DNA of 64,000 nt from an uncultured Psychroserpens sp. (GTDB lineage Bacteria > Bacteroidota > Bacteroidia > Flavobacteriales > Flavobacteriaceae): assembly GCF_947501425.1 (NCBI RefSeq), contig NZ_CANMVN010000004.1:296412-360411 (forward strand), written 5' to 3'. A program made the translations under genes and the position numbers. Shown here piece by piece: positions 1 to 8,342 of this stretch. The notes below the pieces were generated by a model, which was given only the letters and a program-made list of their open reading frames with translations, was not told where the DNA came from and did not search any database. Within the stretch, counting starts at the first letter, position 1; each line of letters begins with the position of its first letter.

Positions 1-1
1 A

Positions 2-583
2 AAACTAAAATCAAATAACGGACAACAAGCTATGAGCCAGATGTCAAGCAATGTTCCTATCAATAAGATCTCCTTCGGAAGAAAAAACAGTAGCCTCTAT
101 GTCGGACAAGGAGATCAGCCTTACAACATGTTTATGTTATTAGGAAAAGATAGCCAATTCCCTTCTGCTTTTGAAAGCGATTCTATTTTTTCTCAGCATT
201 TCAAATCATTCAAACAATTCAACCTTGATGATTTTTTTAACGATAACAATTCGATGTTTATGTTTGATGGTGACTCTATGACCATCGAAGAGCTCAAAGA
301 TAAAATGATGCAGAATTTCAGTTTTAAAAACCCATCTGGAAATCGCTTCTCTTATCTATTTTCAGATGATGAAACCAATAGCTCAGTACGATATAACTTT
401 ATAGATGACCCAAATAAAGAGAAAGTCATTATAATAGATGGTGAAACTTCAAACTTTGAAACTTTAAACAGACTTGCCAAAGCTGACAAAATTGATAAAG
501 TGGATATACTAAAACCTGAAACTGCAATGAGTATCTATGGAAAAAAAGCTAAAGACGGCGCAATCATTGTCACCACCAAATAA
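2..583 (+). CDS. C-terminal part of a TonB-plug-repeat protein (5' end outside window)
   Basis: The frame is open from base 2 without a stop, so the first internal ATG (base 32) is probably not the start and the gene enters from upstream. The visible C-terminus ends in a short TonB-receptor plug-like motif (MSIYGKKAKDGAIIVTTK), preceded by a VIIIDGE segment. The same motif occurs twice in the BlaR1-like protein encoded at 1,109. This suggests the tail of an M56 peptidase or a related cell-surface signalling protein, but no catalytic domain lies inside the window. A strong terminator follows at 608. The repeat identity is seen directly; the M56 assignment is inferred. Confidence 0.75.
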   Translation, partial: KLKSNNGQQAMSQMSSNVPINKISFGRKNSSLYVGQGDQPYNMFMLLGKDSQFPSAFESDSIFSQHFKSFKQFNLDDFFNDNNSMFMFDGDSMTIEELKDKMMQNFSFKNPSGNRFSYLFSDDETNSSVRYNFIDDPNKEKVIIIDGETSNFETLNRLAKADKIDKVDILKPETAMSIYGKKAKDGAIIVTTK

Positions 584-607
584 ACACATTATCTCAAAAT
601 CAAAGAC

Positions 608-638
608 AAAAAGACGCTTAAAAAAGCGTCTTTTTTTT
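608..638 (+). terminator. Rho-independent terminator
   Basis: A perfect 12-bp stem (608-619 with 624-635), a 4-nt loop and a T run follow the stop codon of the partial gene at 2-583. Confidence 0.9.
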
Positions 639-676
639 ATTATCAACTAAACATTATAACTTAAAATTTAGTTAAA

Positions 677-716
677 TAACTACACAAATAGTTGTATAAC
701 TATAAAAATAGTTATA
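677..716. promoter_or_regulatory. Candidate BlaI-type operator(s)
   Basis: Two adjacent inverted repeats lie just upstream of the BlaI-like gene. One is AACTA/TAGTT (678-682 and 689-693). The other is a perfect 9-bp arm pair TATAACTAT/ATAGTTATA (695-703 and 708-716) with a 4-nt spacer. TACA and TGTA half-sites (681-684, 693-696), typical of BlaI/MecI/CopY operators, are included. Autoregulation by the downstream repressor is inferred from position and symmetry. Confidence 0.6.
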
Positions 717-746
717 GGTTTGCTAAGCACATTAAAATCAGTCAAA

Positions 747-1106
747 ATGCAAAAACTCACAAATAAAGAAGAAGAGATCATGCACATCTTATGGAAGCTT
801 GAAAAAGCCTTTGTAAAAGATGTTCTTGCCGAAATAAAAGATGAGAAACCACATTACAATACGCTTTCTACTATTATCAGAAATTTAGAGGAAAAGGGCT
901 ATGTGAGCTACAATGCCTACGGAAAAACTCATCAGTACTTTCCTATTGTGAGTAAAGAAGCTTACAAGGAACGTTTTATGAATACAGCCATTGAGAACTA
1001 CTTCAATAATTCTTATAAAAATGTTGTTTCGTTTTTTGCTAAAGAAGAAAAAATCAGTGTTGATGAACTAAAAGAAATCATAGCTTTAATCGAGAAAAAG
1101 AACTAA
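747..1106 (+). CDS. BlaI/MecI-family transcriptional repressor
   Basis: A protein of 119 aa starting at ATG 747; an upstream in-frame TTG at 720 lies inside the operator region and is less likely. It has the winged-helix architecture of Penicillinase_R: LTNKEEEIMHILWKL at the N-terminus, a recognition-helix region with NTLSTIIRNLEEKGYV, and a C-terminal dimerisation helix pair. BlaI-type repressors bind dyad operators and are cleaved after signalling by an M56 membrane peptidase. The next gene, 2 bp downstream, encodes such a peptidase, so the two form a classic repressor/sensor pair. The regulated targets are unknown; beta-lactam resistance should not be assumed because Bacteroidota carry many such pairs. 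Confidence 0.92.
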   Translation: MQKLTNKEEEIMHILWKLEKAFVKDVLAEIKDEKPHYNTLSTIIRNLEEKGYVSYNAYGKTHQYFPIVSKEAYKERFMNTAIENYFNNSYKNVVSFFAKEEKISVDELKEIIALIEKKN

Positions 1107-1108
1107 TC

Positions 1109-3322
1109 ATGGACTACTTAATCAAAGCATCAGCAGTACTTATTATATTTTATATTTGCTATCAACTATTCCTTCAGCGAGAAACATTTTTTCAGGCCAA
1201 CCGTTGGTTTTTATTATCAGGCCTCATCATGGCATGTTGTATTCCACTTGTTGTTATTCCTATATATATTGAGTACACACCAATTGAAACACCAGAATTT
1301 ATCTATACTACAACTAATATCACTCCTACTCCTGTCGACATTCAAGAATCATCATTTGATTACACACAACTCATTTTCTGGATGTATTTTGCTGGTATTC
1401 TTTTTTTCTGCGGAAAATTAATCGTAGAATTTCTATCTCTAAAGCGTATACTAAGCAATAGCAAGCCAAGAACACAAGGCTCCTACAAACTCTTAGAGAC
1501 TAAGGATGTTGTAGCCCCTTTTTCATTTTTTAATCACATTGTATACAATCCAGATCAGTTTAAAAACGAAGAGTTAGACCACGTGATCAACCACGAAATG
1601 GTACATACCAAACAATTACATTCTATAGATACAATAATTGCGCAATTATCCTGCATTATTTTTTGGTTCAATCCTATCGTATGGCTTTACAAAAAAGCAT
1701 TACAACAAAATCTTGAGTTTATAGCAGACCAAAAAGCGCAATACATTTCAAAATGTCAAAAAAGCTATCAAACTGTACTATTAAAAGCCAGTGTTCAAAA
1801 TCATCAATTGACACTGACAAACAATTTCTACACATCATTAATTAAAAAACGAATAATCATGTTACACAAATCGAAATCTCACAAATTAAATCAACTAAAA
1901 TTTGCGCTTGTACTTCCTATTTTAGGAGTCTTTATGATGAGTTTTAGTACCGAAAATGTCTACATCGAAACTCCTCTAGCTGAAGATGAATTCATCTTTG
2001 AAGCACTTGATCAAATTAGTGAAGATATTGAAATTATCATCACTAAAGACACTACAGATGAGGAATTAAAAACCATTCAATCTGAATTGAAAAAAGAAGG
2101 AATTACCTTTGATTATAGTGGTGTTAAACGTAATGACAAAGGTGAAATTACAAGTATTAAAACCGATTTTAAAAATGATAAGAACAGTTCCAACTATAAC
2201 ATCAAAGGTGATGATGGTATTAAGCCATTTCGTTTTAAAAGCACTGAAGACTCGTTTAGTATAGGCACTATTGACAACGACAGTAATACGTTTGTTTTTG
2301 AATCAAAAGACGGAACTGCTAAAGTACAATCTACAGGAAGCAACGTTTATGTTTTTGAAAGTGATGATGAAGAGGAAGACAATAGCTCTGAATCCAGACC
2401 CAAGAGTGAAGAAGATGTAAAAACCATCGTCTATAGAACCAAAACATGGACAAACAAGGATGGAGAGAAAATAACAATAGATGCTTCTGAAAAAGGAAAT
2501 TCTAATGTATTTATCACACGTTCTGAGGATCCTATATTTATTATTGATGGAAGTGCGGTGGATAAATCGATTTTCGAAAATGTCGATTCTGAAGATATTC
2601 AATCCGTAAATGTTTTAAAAGGAAAAAATGCACAAACACTCTATGGTACTAAAGCCAAAAATGGTGTTGTGATTATGACGACAAAGGGTTCTAAAAACAC
2701 CTTTACAAATGAACAAAACAGTAAAGGAATTATTTTAAAAACCAATGGAACGTTCATCGAAGATGATGGTCAGCAACCTTTATTTATTATTGACGGAAAG
2801 ACAATTTCCAAAAAAGAATTGGAAGATATAAATCCTAATAACATCGAAAGCATTGATATCATCAAGGATGACAAAGCGATAAAGGCCTACGGAAAAAAAG
2901 CTAAAAATGGTGCTGTAATCGTGAGAACACATAAAAACAACATTCTAACAGGAGATAGTAAACCTGTTATTGTAGAAATAAGAGAAGAATCGCCTAATAG
3001 AATTGAAACGGCTGTGTCTTCAGTGTATATTGTTAATGATAATGATGTTATAGAAACTATAGAATTTGTGATCTCAAAAAATTCTTCAGATGCGTTTTTA
3101 GATAAGCAGAAAAAAGATTTGAAAGCACAAGGAATCGATGCAAAATTTTCAAAAGTAAGACGAAATAAAGCTGGAGAGATTACAAGTATCAAAATATCTC
3201 TAAACGATAATAACGGACGAAAATCTAGTGCAACATGGAGGGATAAAGATGAAGCCATTCCTGATATCGTGATGGGCAAATCAAAAGACGATAAACTCTT
3301 TGTAAGAGCAATAGGTTATTAA
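1109..3322 (+). CDS. BlaR1-like M56 metallopeptidase with TonB-plug repeats
   Basis: 737 aa. The N-terminus has the BlaR1/MecR1 four-helix membrane layout: helices near residues 5-20, 30-50 and 85-110 and a fourth near 260-280 (LKFALVLPILGVFMMSF). Between the third and fourth lies the zinc site HEMVH (His162 to His166), followed by the conserved NLEFIADQKA segment carrying further acidic residues. After the last helix a long extracytoplasmic region replaces the penicillin-binding sensor. It has two TonB-plug-like repeats (ending TLYGTKAKNGVVIMTTKG and AYGKKAKNGAVIVRTHK) and two copies of a segment like KNDKGEITSIK / RNKAGEITSIK. Its likely role is to sense an envelope signal and inactivate the adjacent BlaI-type repressor. 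Involvement of TonB is inference from the plug motif. Confidence 0.9.
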   Translation: MDYLIKASAVLIIFYICYQLFLQRETFFQANRWFLLSGLIMACCIPLVVIPIYIEYTPIETPEFIYTTTNITPTPVDIQESSFDYTQLIFWMYFAGILFFCGKLIVEFLSLKRILSNSKPRTQGSYKLLETKDVVAPFSFFNHIVYNPDQFKNEELDHVINHEMVHTKQLHSIDTIIAQLSCIIFWFNPIVWLYKKALQQNLEFIADQKAQYISKCQKSYQTVLLKASVQNHQLTLTNNFYTSLIKKRIIMLHKSKSHKLNQLKFALVLPILGVFMMSFSTENVYIETPLAEDEFIFEALDQISEDIEIIITKDTTDEELKTIQSELKKEGITFDYSGVKRNDKGEITSIKTDFKNDKNSSNYNIKGDDGIKPFRFKSTEDSFSIGTIDNDSNTFVFESKDGTAKVQSTGSNVYVFESDDEEEDNSSESRPKSEEDVKTIVYRTKTWTNKDGEKITIDASEKGNSNVFITRSEDPIFIIDGSAVDKSIFENVDSEDIQSVNVLKGKNAQTLYGTKAKNGVVIMTTKGSKNTFTNEQNSKGIILKTNGTFIEDDGQQPLFIIDGKTISKKELEDINPNNIESIDIIKDDKAIKAYGKKAKNGAVIVRTHKNNILTGDSKPVIVEIREESPNRIETAVSSVYIVNDNDVIETIEFVISKNSSDAFLDKQKKDLKAQGIDAKFSKVRRNKAGEITSIKISLNDNNGRKSSATWRDKDEAIPDIVMGKSKDDKLFVRAIGY

Positions 3323-3324
3323 AC

Positions 3325-3354
3325 AAAAAGCGTCCAAAATTTGGACGCTTTTTT
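3325..3354. terminator. Bidirectional terminator between convergent genes
   Basis: A near-perfect palindrome, AAAAAGCGTCCAAA paired with TTTGGACGCTTTTT, has A and T runs on both sides. It sits between the M56 gene (plus) and the endonuclease gene (minus). Confidence 0.88.
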
Positions 3355-3367
3355 GTTGATATTATTT

Positions 3368-5383
3368 TTAATTGACAATCAGTTTCCTTATTGTTTTTTT
3401 GTCACCAGATAGCATTCTAATGAAATATAAACCACTATCAAGATCTAAATCAATACTAAAGTCTGTTTCAATAGCTATAGATTTCACTCGTCTACCATCA
3501 GCAGAATAAATATCAATCTTAGTTTCTCTATCAAGACCTTTAAAAGAAACGCGTCCATTAGTTGGATTAGGAAACACTAAAATTTTACTAGTATTCACTT
3601 CAGAAATACTTAAAGGCTGGTCCCATACATCACCAACATTAGTTCCCCAAATATATTCTACTAAATCTGGCTGATCTATAAATGGATTTCTGTTAAACTG
3701 CCAAGTGTACACCACATTGTTGCGATTCATCTCAAAATCATCTGGCGGATCATTTCTGTGCCAATCTAACAATGTTGCCAAGTCTCCTAATTCTCCAGGA
3801 CCATTTTCTGGATATCCATTAACCACAGCTAAACCATTATATCTAATTTCCATATACAAGACACTTCTGGCCACATCACCTCGGAAACTTTCTCCTAACC
3901 TTAAAGGATCACCTATTGTAGCCTCAGAACCATCATAACCACCTAATAAAGGATCTCCATAATGTTTATTGTTTCGTAAACTGTTTTCTGGTCCGTCAGC
4001 AGCACGAAGCGCATGCGCATCAGAATTTCCGTGACGTAACGAATCAGCTTTAGTTGTCCAAAAGATATCTCTACCATCAGCAATCTCATCGTCTTCAATA
4101 TCATTAAACCCACCTCTTGAACGTGGATACGTGTGCTCTCTATTCCATTTTCCATTGTTATCAGAACCCGTTTGAAGATCTAATTTTGGACGTCCTTGTT
4201 CTGTGTATAATAACCAAACTTCATTACTATTTAAAGGATTTTGATCTGCTTCCACTAATATATCTAAAACGTCAGCATATGTTTGAGCTCTCACGACATT
4301 TGGGTCTGCAATAATATCCTGCAAAGCTTGACGAAGCGCTGTATCAGCCAATCCATCTAGTGAATTGTAATAGCCTGTAGGTTGTGTACTAGTTACATTT
4401 CCGAAGGTAGGATTTAAAGGTGTACCGAAATTGGCCATTGTAAAATCGTTATCTACAATACGAATTTCTAAATTGTTATTGAGTGCTAAATAAGTTGCAG
4501 GTAAATTTTCAAATCGAACTCTGGTCACCTCATCACCTTCATCATCGGTATCATCTACTAAAGTAATTGTAGTAGATGCTGTAGTTTGATTTATAGGAAT
4601 GGTAATGGCTGTATTTCCAGTGAAATCAGAAGTATCAAATCCGTTGTTATCTAAAAGAATATTAAAGTTGAGATTTTCAGTCACAGGTGTTTCCGAAGTA
4701 AACGTGATATCAAAACTTTCATCTTCGTTGTATTGTGACTGTGCAATACTGATACTTATTCCGTTAAGTACGATACCGCTACCATCGTTAAGTTGCCTTG
4801 GTGTTGGTGTTGTAGATGAATACGTTACATTATCATCCATATCAACAAAGCGCTGGATAGAGTTTGTGTTATTTGCCGAACCTTCATTGATTTGCTGGAT
4901 ATTCGTAAATCTTGGATCCTGATTAAAAATAGCAATCATATCCAGATCATCAGCATCTGAAGTATCATATATCAAAACATCAACAAGATTTTCAATAGTA
5001 GCAACAGTTTCTTCTGGGAAATCTATATCATCAGCTTGATAAATAGCTACAGCGTCGGCTCCATTTTGAAATACATTTTCAGAAATCAATAGCTGCGGCA
5101 CTGGACTTACTGAATTACTACCAATGAGTAGAAGTCCGTTAACATCTGTTTCGTAGCCATCCAGATCAACAGTAAAGTAGCTGGAGTTCATTCCGGAAGA
5201 TGATCCGTTAAAAAAGACAACAACATAGCCGTCTAAGGGAAAGTTTGGAGTATCACTGAGTAGTTCTAAGAATTCCATATTATCAACTCCAGGAGTATCA
5301 CAATCTAATTCGTTGATAACAACTTGTGAATACGAAAGCTGAAAAAAACATATGGAAATGAAAAATAATAGCGGTCTTTTCAT
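3368..5383 (-). CDS. Secreted endonuclease I family nuclease with lamin-tail domain and T9SS sorting domain
   Basis: 671 aa with an N-terminal signal peptide (hydrophobic residues 4-19). Residues about 20-120 look like a lamin-tail domain (VVINELDCDTPG, followed by ELLSDTP). Residues about 205-310 resemble a Calx-beta domain. The endonuclease I (EndA/NucM) domain spans about 320-585, with the active-site-like NREHTYPRSRGG centred on His417 and a following HGNSDAHALR segment. Residues about 595-671 form a type IX secretion C-terminal domain (VFPNPTNGRVSF near its start, FIRMLSGDKKTIRKLIVN at the end). It is probably exported by T9SS and degrades extracellular DNA or RNA for nutrients. It is a single-gene unit separated from its neighbours by terminators and a long gap. 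Confidence 0.9.
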   Translation of the reverse strand: MKRPLLFFISICFFQLSYSQVVINELDCDTPGVDNMEFLELLSDTPNFPLDGYVVVFFNGSSSGMNSSYFTVDLDGYETDVNGLLLIGSNSVSPVPQLLISENVFQNGADAVAIYQADDIDFPEETVATIENLVDVLIYDTSDADDLDMIAIFNQDPRFTNIQQINEGSANNTNSIQRFVDMDDNVTYSSTTPTPRQLNDGSGIVLNGISISIAQSQYNEDESFDITFTSETPVTENLNFNILLDNNGFDTSDFTGNTAITIPINQTTASTTITLVDDTDDEGDEVTRVRFENLPATYLALNNNLEIRIVDNDFTMANFGTPLNPTFGNVTSTQPTGYYNSLDGLADTALRQALQDIIADPNVVRAQTYADVLDILVEADQNPLNSNEVWLLYTEQGRPKLDLQTGSDNNGKWNREHTYPRSRGGFNDIEDDEIADGRDIFWTTKADSLRHGNSDAHALRAADGPENSLRNNKHYGDPLLGGYDGSEATIGDPLRLGESFRGDVARSVLYMEIRYNGLAVVNGYPENGPGELGDLATLLDWHRNDPPDDFEMNRNNVVYTWQFNRNPFIDQPDLVEYIWGTNVGDVWDQPLSISEVNTSKILVFPNPTNGRVSFKGLDRETKIDIYSADGRRVKSIAIETDFSIDLDLDSGLYFIRMLSGDKKTIRKLIVN

Positions 5384-5993
5384 GACATGTTTTTTACAAA
5401 TGTAATCAACTAGTTAAGCTAATTGCCATTCTGAGTTTAATAAATTATAGAATTTAACAAAGTAGGCAGTTTTTGATCTCAATTTGAATGCTATAAATAT
5501 TCAAAAATTAAAAACTAAAAAAGATGAAATATCAGTTTTTGATCAATTTTATAACGAAAAGCCCCTTGGTTTAGAAAAAACACTTAAAAAACCCCCTTGA
5601 ATTATTACAAAATGTAACGTTTATAAATATTTAAACTTACATTTTATTACTTTACTAAAGAGGGTCACATATTTATTGAAATTAAAACCATTTTTTTAGT
5701 TATAATTTCATATTCAAATTCATAGATTTTGATAAAATCATTTGGAGAATAGATTTCCAAAATTCTATATTGAAAACTCAATCAAGAAAATGAGATAAAT
5801 ATTAACCTTAAAACCAAAACATTATGATGACACTTGCAAAACTAATGATCGATATTTTATTTTCGATTAGCTAAACCAACCACATGATTGTAAAACTTAG
5901 TCTAGAATAAGTTTTACATCATTTTAAACAAAAGTTCTTTTATATCTAAATGCTTAATTTTACACTCAGGTTGAATCTACAAACCTTAGTTGT
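5384..5993. other. AT-rich intergenic stretch without a recognisable gene
   Basis: About 610 bp lie between the nuclease gene and the small ORF at 5,994. Only very short open frames are present (for example 16 codons from 5,824), none with recognisable content. The promoter region for the minus-strand nuclease should lie near 5,384-5,450. The element ACACTCAGGTTGAAT at 5,962-5,976 recurs with one mismatch at 33,016-33,030 on the other side of the eCIS locus. Confidence 0.6.
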
Positions 5994-6146
5994 ATGACAC
6001 AAAAGTTCTTTAAGGCGTTAGCCAAACTCAACAAAATACTCTTACCTAGTTATTCCAAACAACAGTTAGACCTTAGCAAGGCAACTAAACTCCAATTAGC
6101 TATTATTGGCTGGAGAGTTTATGTTACCAAGCGTGCTTTAGGATAG
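5994..6146 (+). CDS. Small conserved basic protein (50 aa; often annotated SsrA-binding protein in flavobacteria)
   Basis: A 50-codon frame with ATG at 5,994 and TAG at 6,144. It encodes a compact basic protein with LPSYSKQQLDLSKATKLQLA and IIGWRVYVTKRAL segments. I recall short flavobacterial proteins of this type being annotated as SsrA-binding protein, but the product is far shorter than SmpB (about 150 aa) and I see no SmpB fold, so that name should be treated as doubtful. The coherent amino-acid composition, plausible start and downstream hairpin support a real gene. No function can be assigned. Confidence 0.65.
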   Translation: MTQKFFKALAKLNKILLPSYSKQQLDLSKATKLQLAIIGWRVYVTKRALG

Positions 6147-6154
6147 TACCATAA

Positions 6155-6182
6155 AAAAGGCTTCTTTAAAAGAAAGCCTTAC
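6155..6182 (+). terminator. Hairpin after the small ORF
   Basis: AAGGCTTCTTT pairs with AGAAAGCCTT with one bulge, about 10 bp after the stop of the 50-aa ORF. The following T run is interrupted, so termination strength is uncertain. Confidence 0.55.
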
Positions 6183-6352
6183 TTTATACAGAAGATTTAA
6201 TTTTTAGAGTAAAAAAATTATGCTACCAAAACACAGTTCTGATAGGACGATTTGTAGCAATTATGTAAATTCCCGTTCTTTTCATTTGTTTTTTCAAATC
6301 TACGCAAATACGCGTTTTAAAAATTAGTGTACAAATCATTTGAATCGTAACG

Positions 6353-7636
6353 TTAATTAGAATTTAATTCAATAAACATACGTTCTTCTTTTTGGAATTC
6401 AATTTTAACAGCTTTCAACACATTGTCTATGCTTAGTACTTTAGTTTGTAGTTCTAAAGCTTGTAAACATGAATATGTCATAGCACTAACAATCTGGGCA
6501 CCAGTTAACTCATAGTTTCTTGCTATTTCGGGAAGCATTGCCTCATCCAAACTCATATGTGTAGGCTTAGCCTTTTGCCATAATTTAAGTCGCTCATCAG
6601 CATTTGGTTTTACAAAGTTTATAATATTATTGAAACGCCTTAAGAATGCTTGATCTATATTATTTTTATAGTTACTAGCTAATATTACTATTCCGTTAAA
6701 GGTTTCTATTCGCTGCAACAAGTAACTTACACCTTGATTAGCAAAACGATCCTGTGCAGTACGAGTGGTAGATCGTTTACCAAAAAGAGCATCACCTTCA
6801 TCAAAAAATAAAATCCAATCTTTATGTTCTGCTCTGGAAAATATTTTTTCAAGATTCTTCTCAGTTTCTCCGATATACTTAGATACAATTTGAGAGAGGT
6901 CTATACGATACACAGGTTTTTTAAATTCTTTACCGAGTAAAGAAACAGTAAGTGTTTTTCCTGTTCCTGAGGGTCCACAAAACAACGCACGATAACCAGG
7001 ATTAATTCTTTTCTCCAGACCTAGGTCATATCTTAAGGCTTCGTGATGCTTCATCCAAAGTTTAAGTTGTTGTAGTTGGTCTATAGTATTTTTTCCTAAG
7101 ATTAAATCATCCCATTCCATAAGAGTACTAACCTCTTTTGCTGGAAAGCTTGGTCCAAATTGAGGTCTTGAAATTTTTCCATCAACCAAAAGGCTAAGCG
7201 TCTCTGGTGGCAAAATAATCTTACCACTCATAACAGGCATTCCCTCTTTAACATGTTCTATATATAAAATTTGATCTTTATAAAACCAATGATCAGGTTC
7301 AAAATAGTGTTGAATGGCTGCACGTTTTTGAATATCTAAACCTCCAAGAATATAAAGTATAGTCTCACCTGTTGGCTGCATACTGCGATAAGGTTCTGTT
7401 TTAACACCTCCCCATTCTGGAAATTCGCCACCATTGGGATACAACTCTTTTATAATAGCATCATAAAATCCTGGTAGTATGTGTGGTGCTAAGACCATTA
7501 ACATAATCAGTGATTCTTCGTGTGTAGTATTGCGGTTCAACACTTCCGAAAATGTATTTTGAAAGTTGAATTCTTGTCCGTTTCCTTCCTTATTGAAGGC
7601 TTGTAGGATGAAGTGTTTTAAGTTGTCTAAGACCAT
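6353..7636 (-). CDS. eCIS AAA+ ATPase (Afp15-like)
   Basis: 427 aa and the last gene of the injection-system operon. The C-terminal half is a canonical AAA+ domain: Walker A GPSGTGKT at about residues 221-228, Walker B ILFFDEGDALFG at about 275-285, then sensor/arginine-finger segments (ASNYKNNIDQAFLRRFNNII). The N-terminal half is the eCIS-specific region. In Afp, PVC and related systems the AAA+ protein is conserved and needed for assembly or cargo loading, but it is not part of the mature particle. The start at ATG 7,636 lies 10 bp after the stop of the 228-aa gene. The family call is secure; the exact role is taken from homologous systems. Confidence 0.93.
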   Translation of the reverse strand: MVLDNLKHFILQAFNKEGNGQEFNFQNTFSEVLNRNTTHEESLIMLMVLAPHILPGFYDAIIKELYPNGGEFPEWGGVKTEPYRSMQPTGETILYILGGLDIQKRAAIQHYFEPDHWFYKDQILYIEHVKEGMPVMSGKIILPPETLSLLVDGKISRPQFGPSFPAKEVSTLMEWDDLILGKNTIDQLQQLKLWMKHHEALRYDLGLEKRINPGYRALFCGPSGTGKTLTVSLLGKEFKKPVYRIDLSQIVSKYIGETEKNLEKIFSRAEHKDWILFFDEGDALFGKRSTTRTAQDRFANQGVSYLLQRIETFNGIVILASNYKNNIDQAFLRRFNNIINFVKPNADERLKLWQKAKPTHMSLDEAMLPEIARNYELTGAQIVSAMTYSCLQALELQTKVLSIDNVLKAVKIEFQKEERMFIELNSN

Positions 7637-7646
7637 AATTTTAGTG

Positions 7647-8333
7647 TTAATTATTCCATTTTGCTTTCGATCTTAAATATGGGGTCAACCTTTTGAGTTC
7701 TTCTACAGTTCTTTTACTTTTAGGAGTATTACTATCTGAATATCCTTGAATTTGAATTATATCATTTTCGCATTCCTTAACCATGACTGCAGGAGCCGCT
7801 AGAAGATCCTTCTTTCCATATTCATCCAAATACAATGATGGCGCTATAAAATGCATGAATTCAACATACATTCCTCCGAAAGACTTTGACGGCACTTTAG
7901 TGATTTCATTTTCATAATAAAAGTCTCCTATTTCATTTCCTTTGATTAACTTTATTGTTGCAGTATGAAATTGTGGTAAGGAATTAGCTAACCGAAGTAT
8001 ATAGCTATTAAGTTCATTATTTAATAGATTTAACGATTCATTTTTGTTAAGATGAAAATGAATCACATTTTTATGTTTAGTTTTCACAACACTGATATAC
8101 TCCTTTGAATCAGGTTTGGAAAACAATCTAAATGACGTCTGTTTCTTCCTCGATAATTGCTTACACAAATCCTCTTTATTAATAGAATCATTGTAAGAAT
8201 ACTTTAGTTCATAATCTGCTACTTCAACCTCTATGAATGGGTTATCAAGAATGACACTAATAATTTCATTAAGAACATCTTTATCGTTAAAATTATCTCT
8301 AACATCTACTAAATATAACTCTATTGCTTCCAT
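7647..8333 (-). CDS. Unrecognised 228-aa protein between effector and ATPase
   Basis: I do not recognise a family. The protein has no signal peptide or membrane helix and is mixed alpha/beta and charged. Segments such as FGGMYVEFMHFIAPSLYLDE and LAAPAVMVKECENDIIQIQG suggest a compact soluble domain. It lies 9 bp downstream of the 1,277-aa DUF4157 protein and 10 bp upstream of the ATPase, so it is in the operon. A gene directly after a large toxin-like gene is a usual place for an immunity protein or a dedicated chaperone; that is inference from position only. A structural accessory is equally possible. Confidence 0.6.
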   Translation of the reverse strand: MEAIELYLVDVRDNFNDKDVLNEIISVILDNPFIEVEVADYELKYSYNDSINKEDLCKQLSRKKQTSFRLFSKPDSKEYISVVKTKHKNVIHFHLNKNESLNLLNNELNSYILRLANSLPQFHTATIKLIKGNEIGDFYYENEITKVPSKSFGGMYVEFMHFIAPSLYLDEYGKKDLLAAPAVMVKECENDIIQIQGYSDSNTPKSKRTVEELKRLTPYLRSKAKWNN

Positions 8334-8342
8334 TTTTAATTT

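Noticed and set aside
2887..3279. 130-codon minus-strand open frame inside the M56 gene
   Set aside because: It is antisense to a well-supported coding region with clear protein motifs; the frame has no recognisable domain.
1109..3322. Beta-lactam sensor BlaR1
   Set aside because: The penicillin-binding sensor domain is absent; plug-like repeats take its place and no beta-lactamase gene is near.
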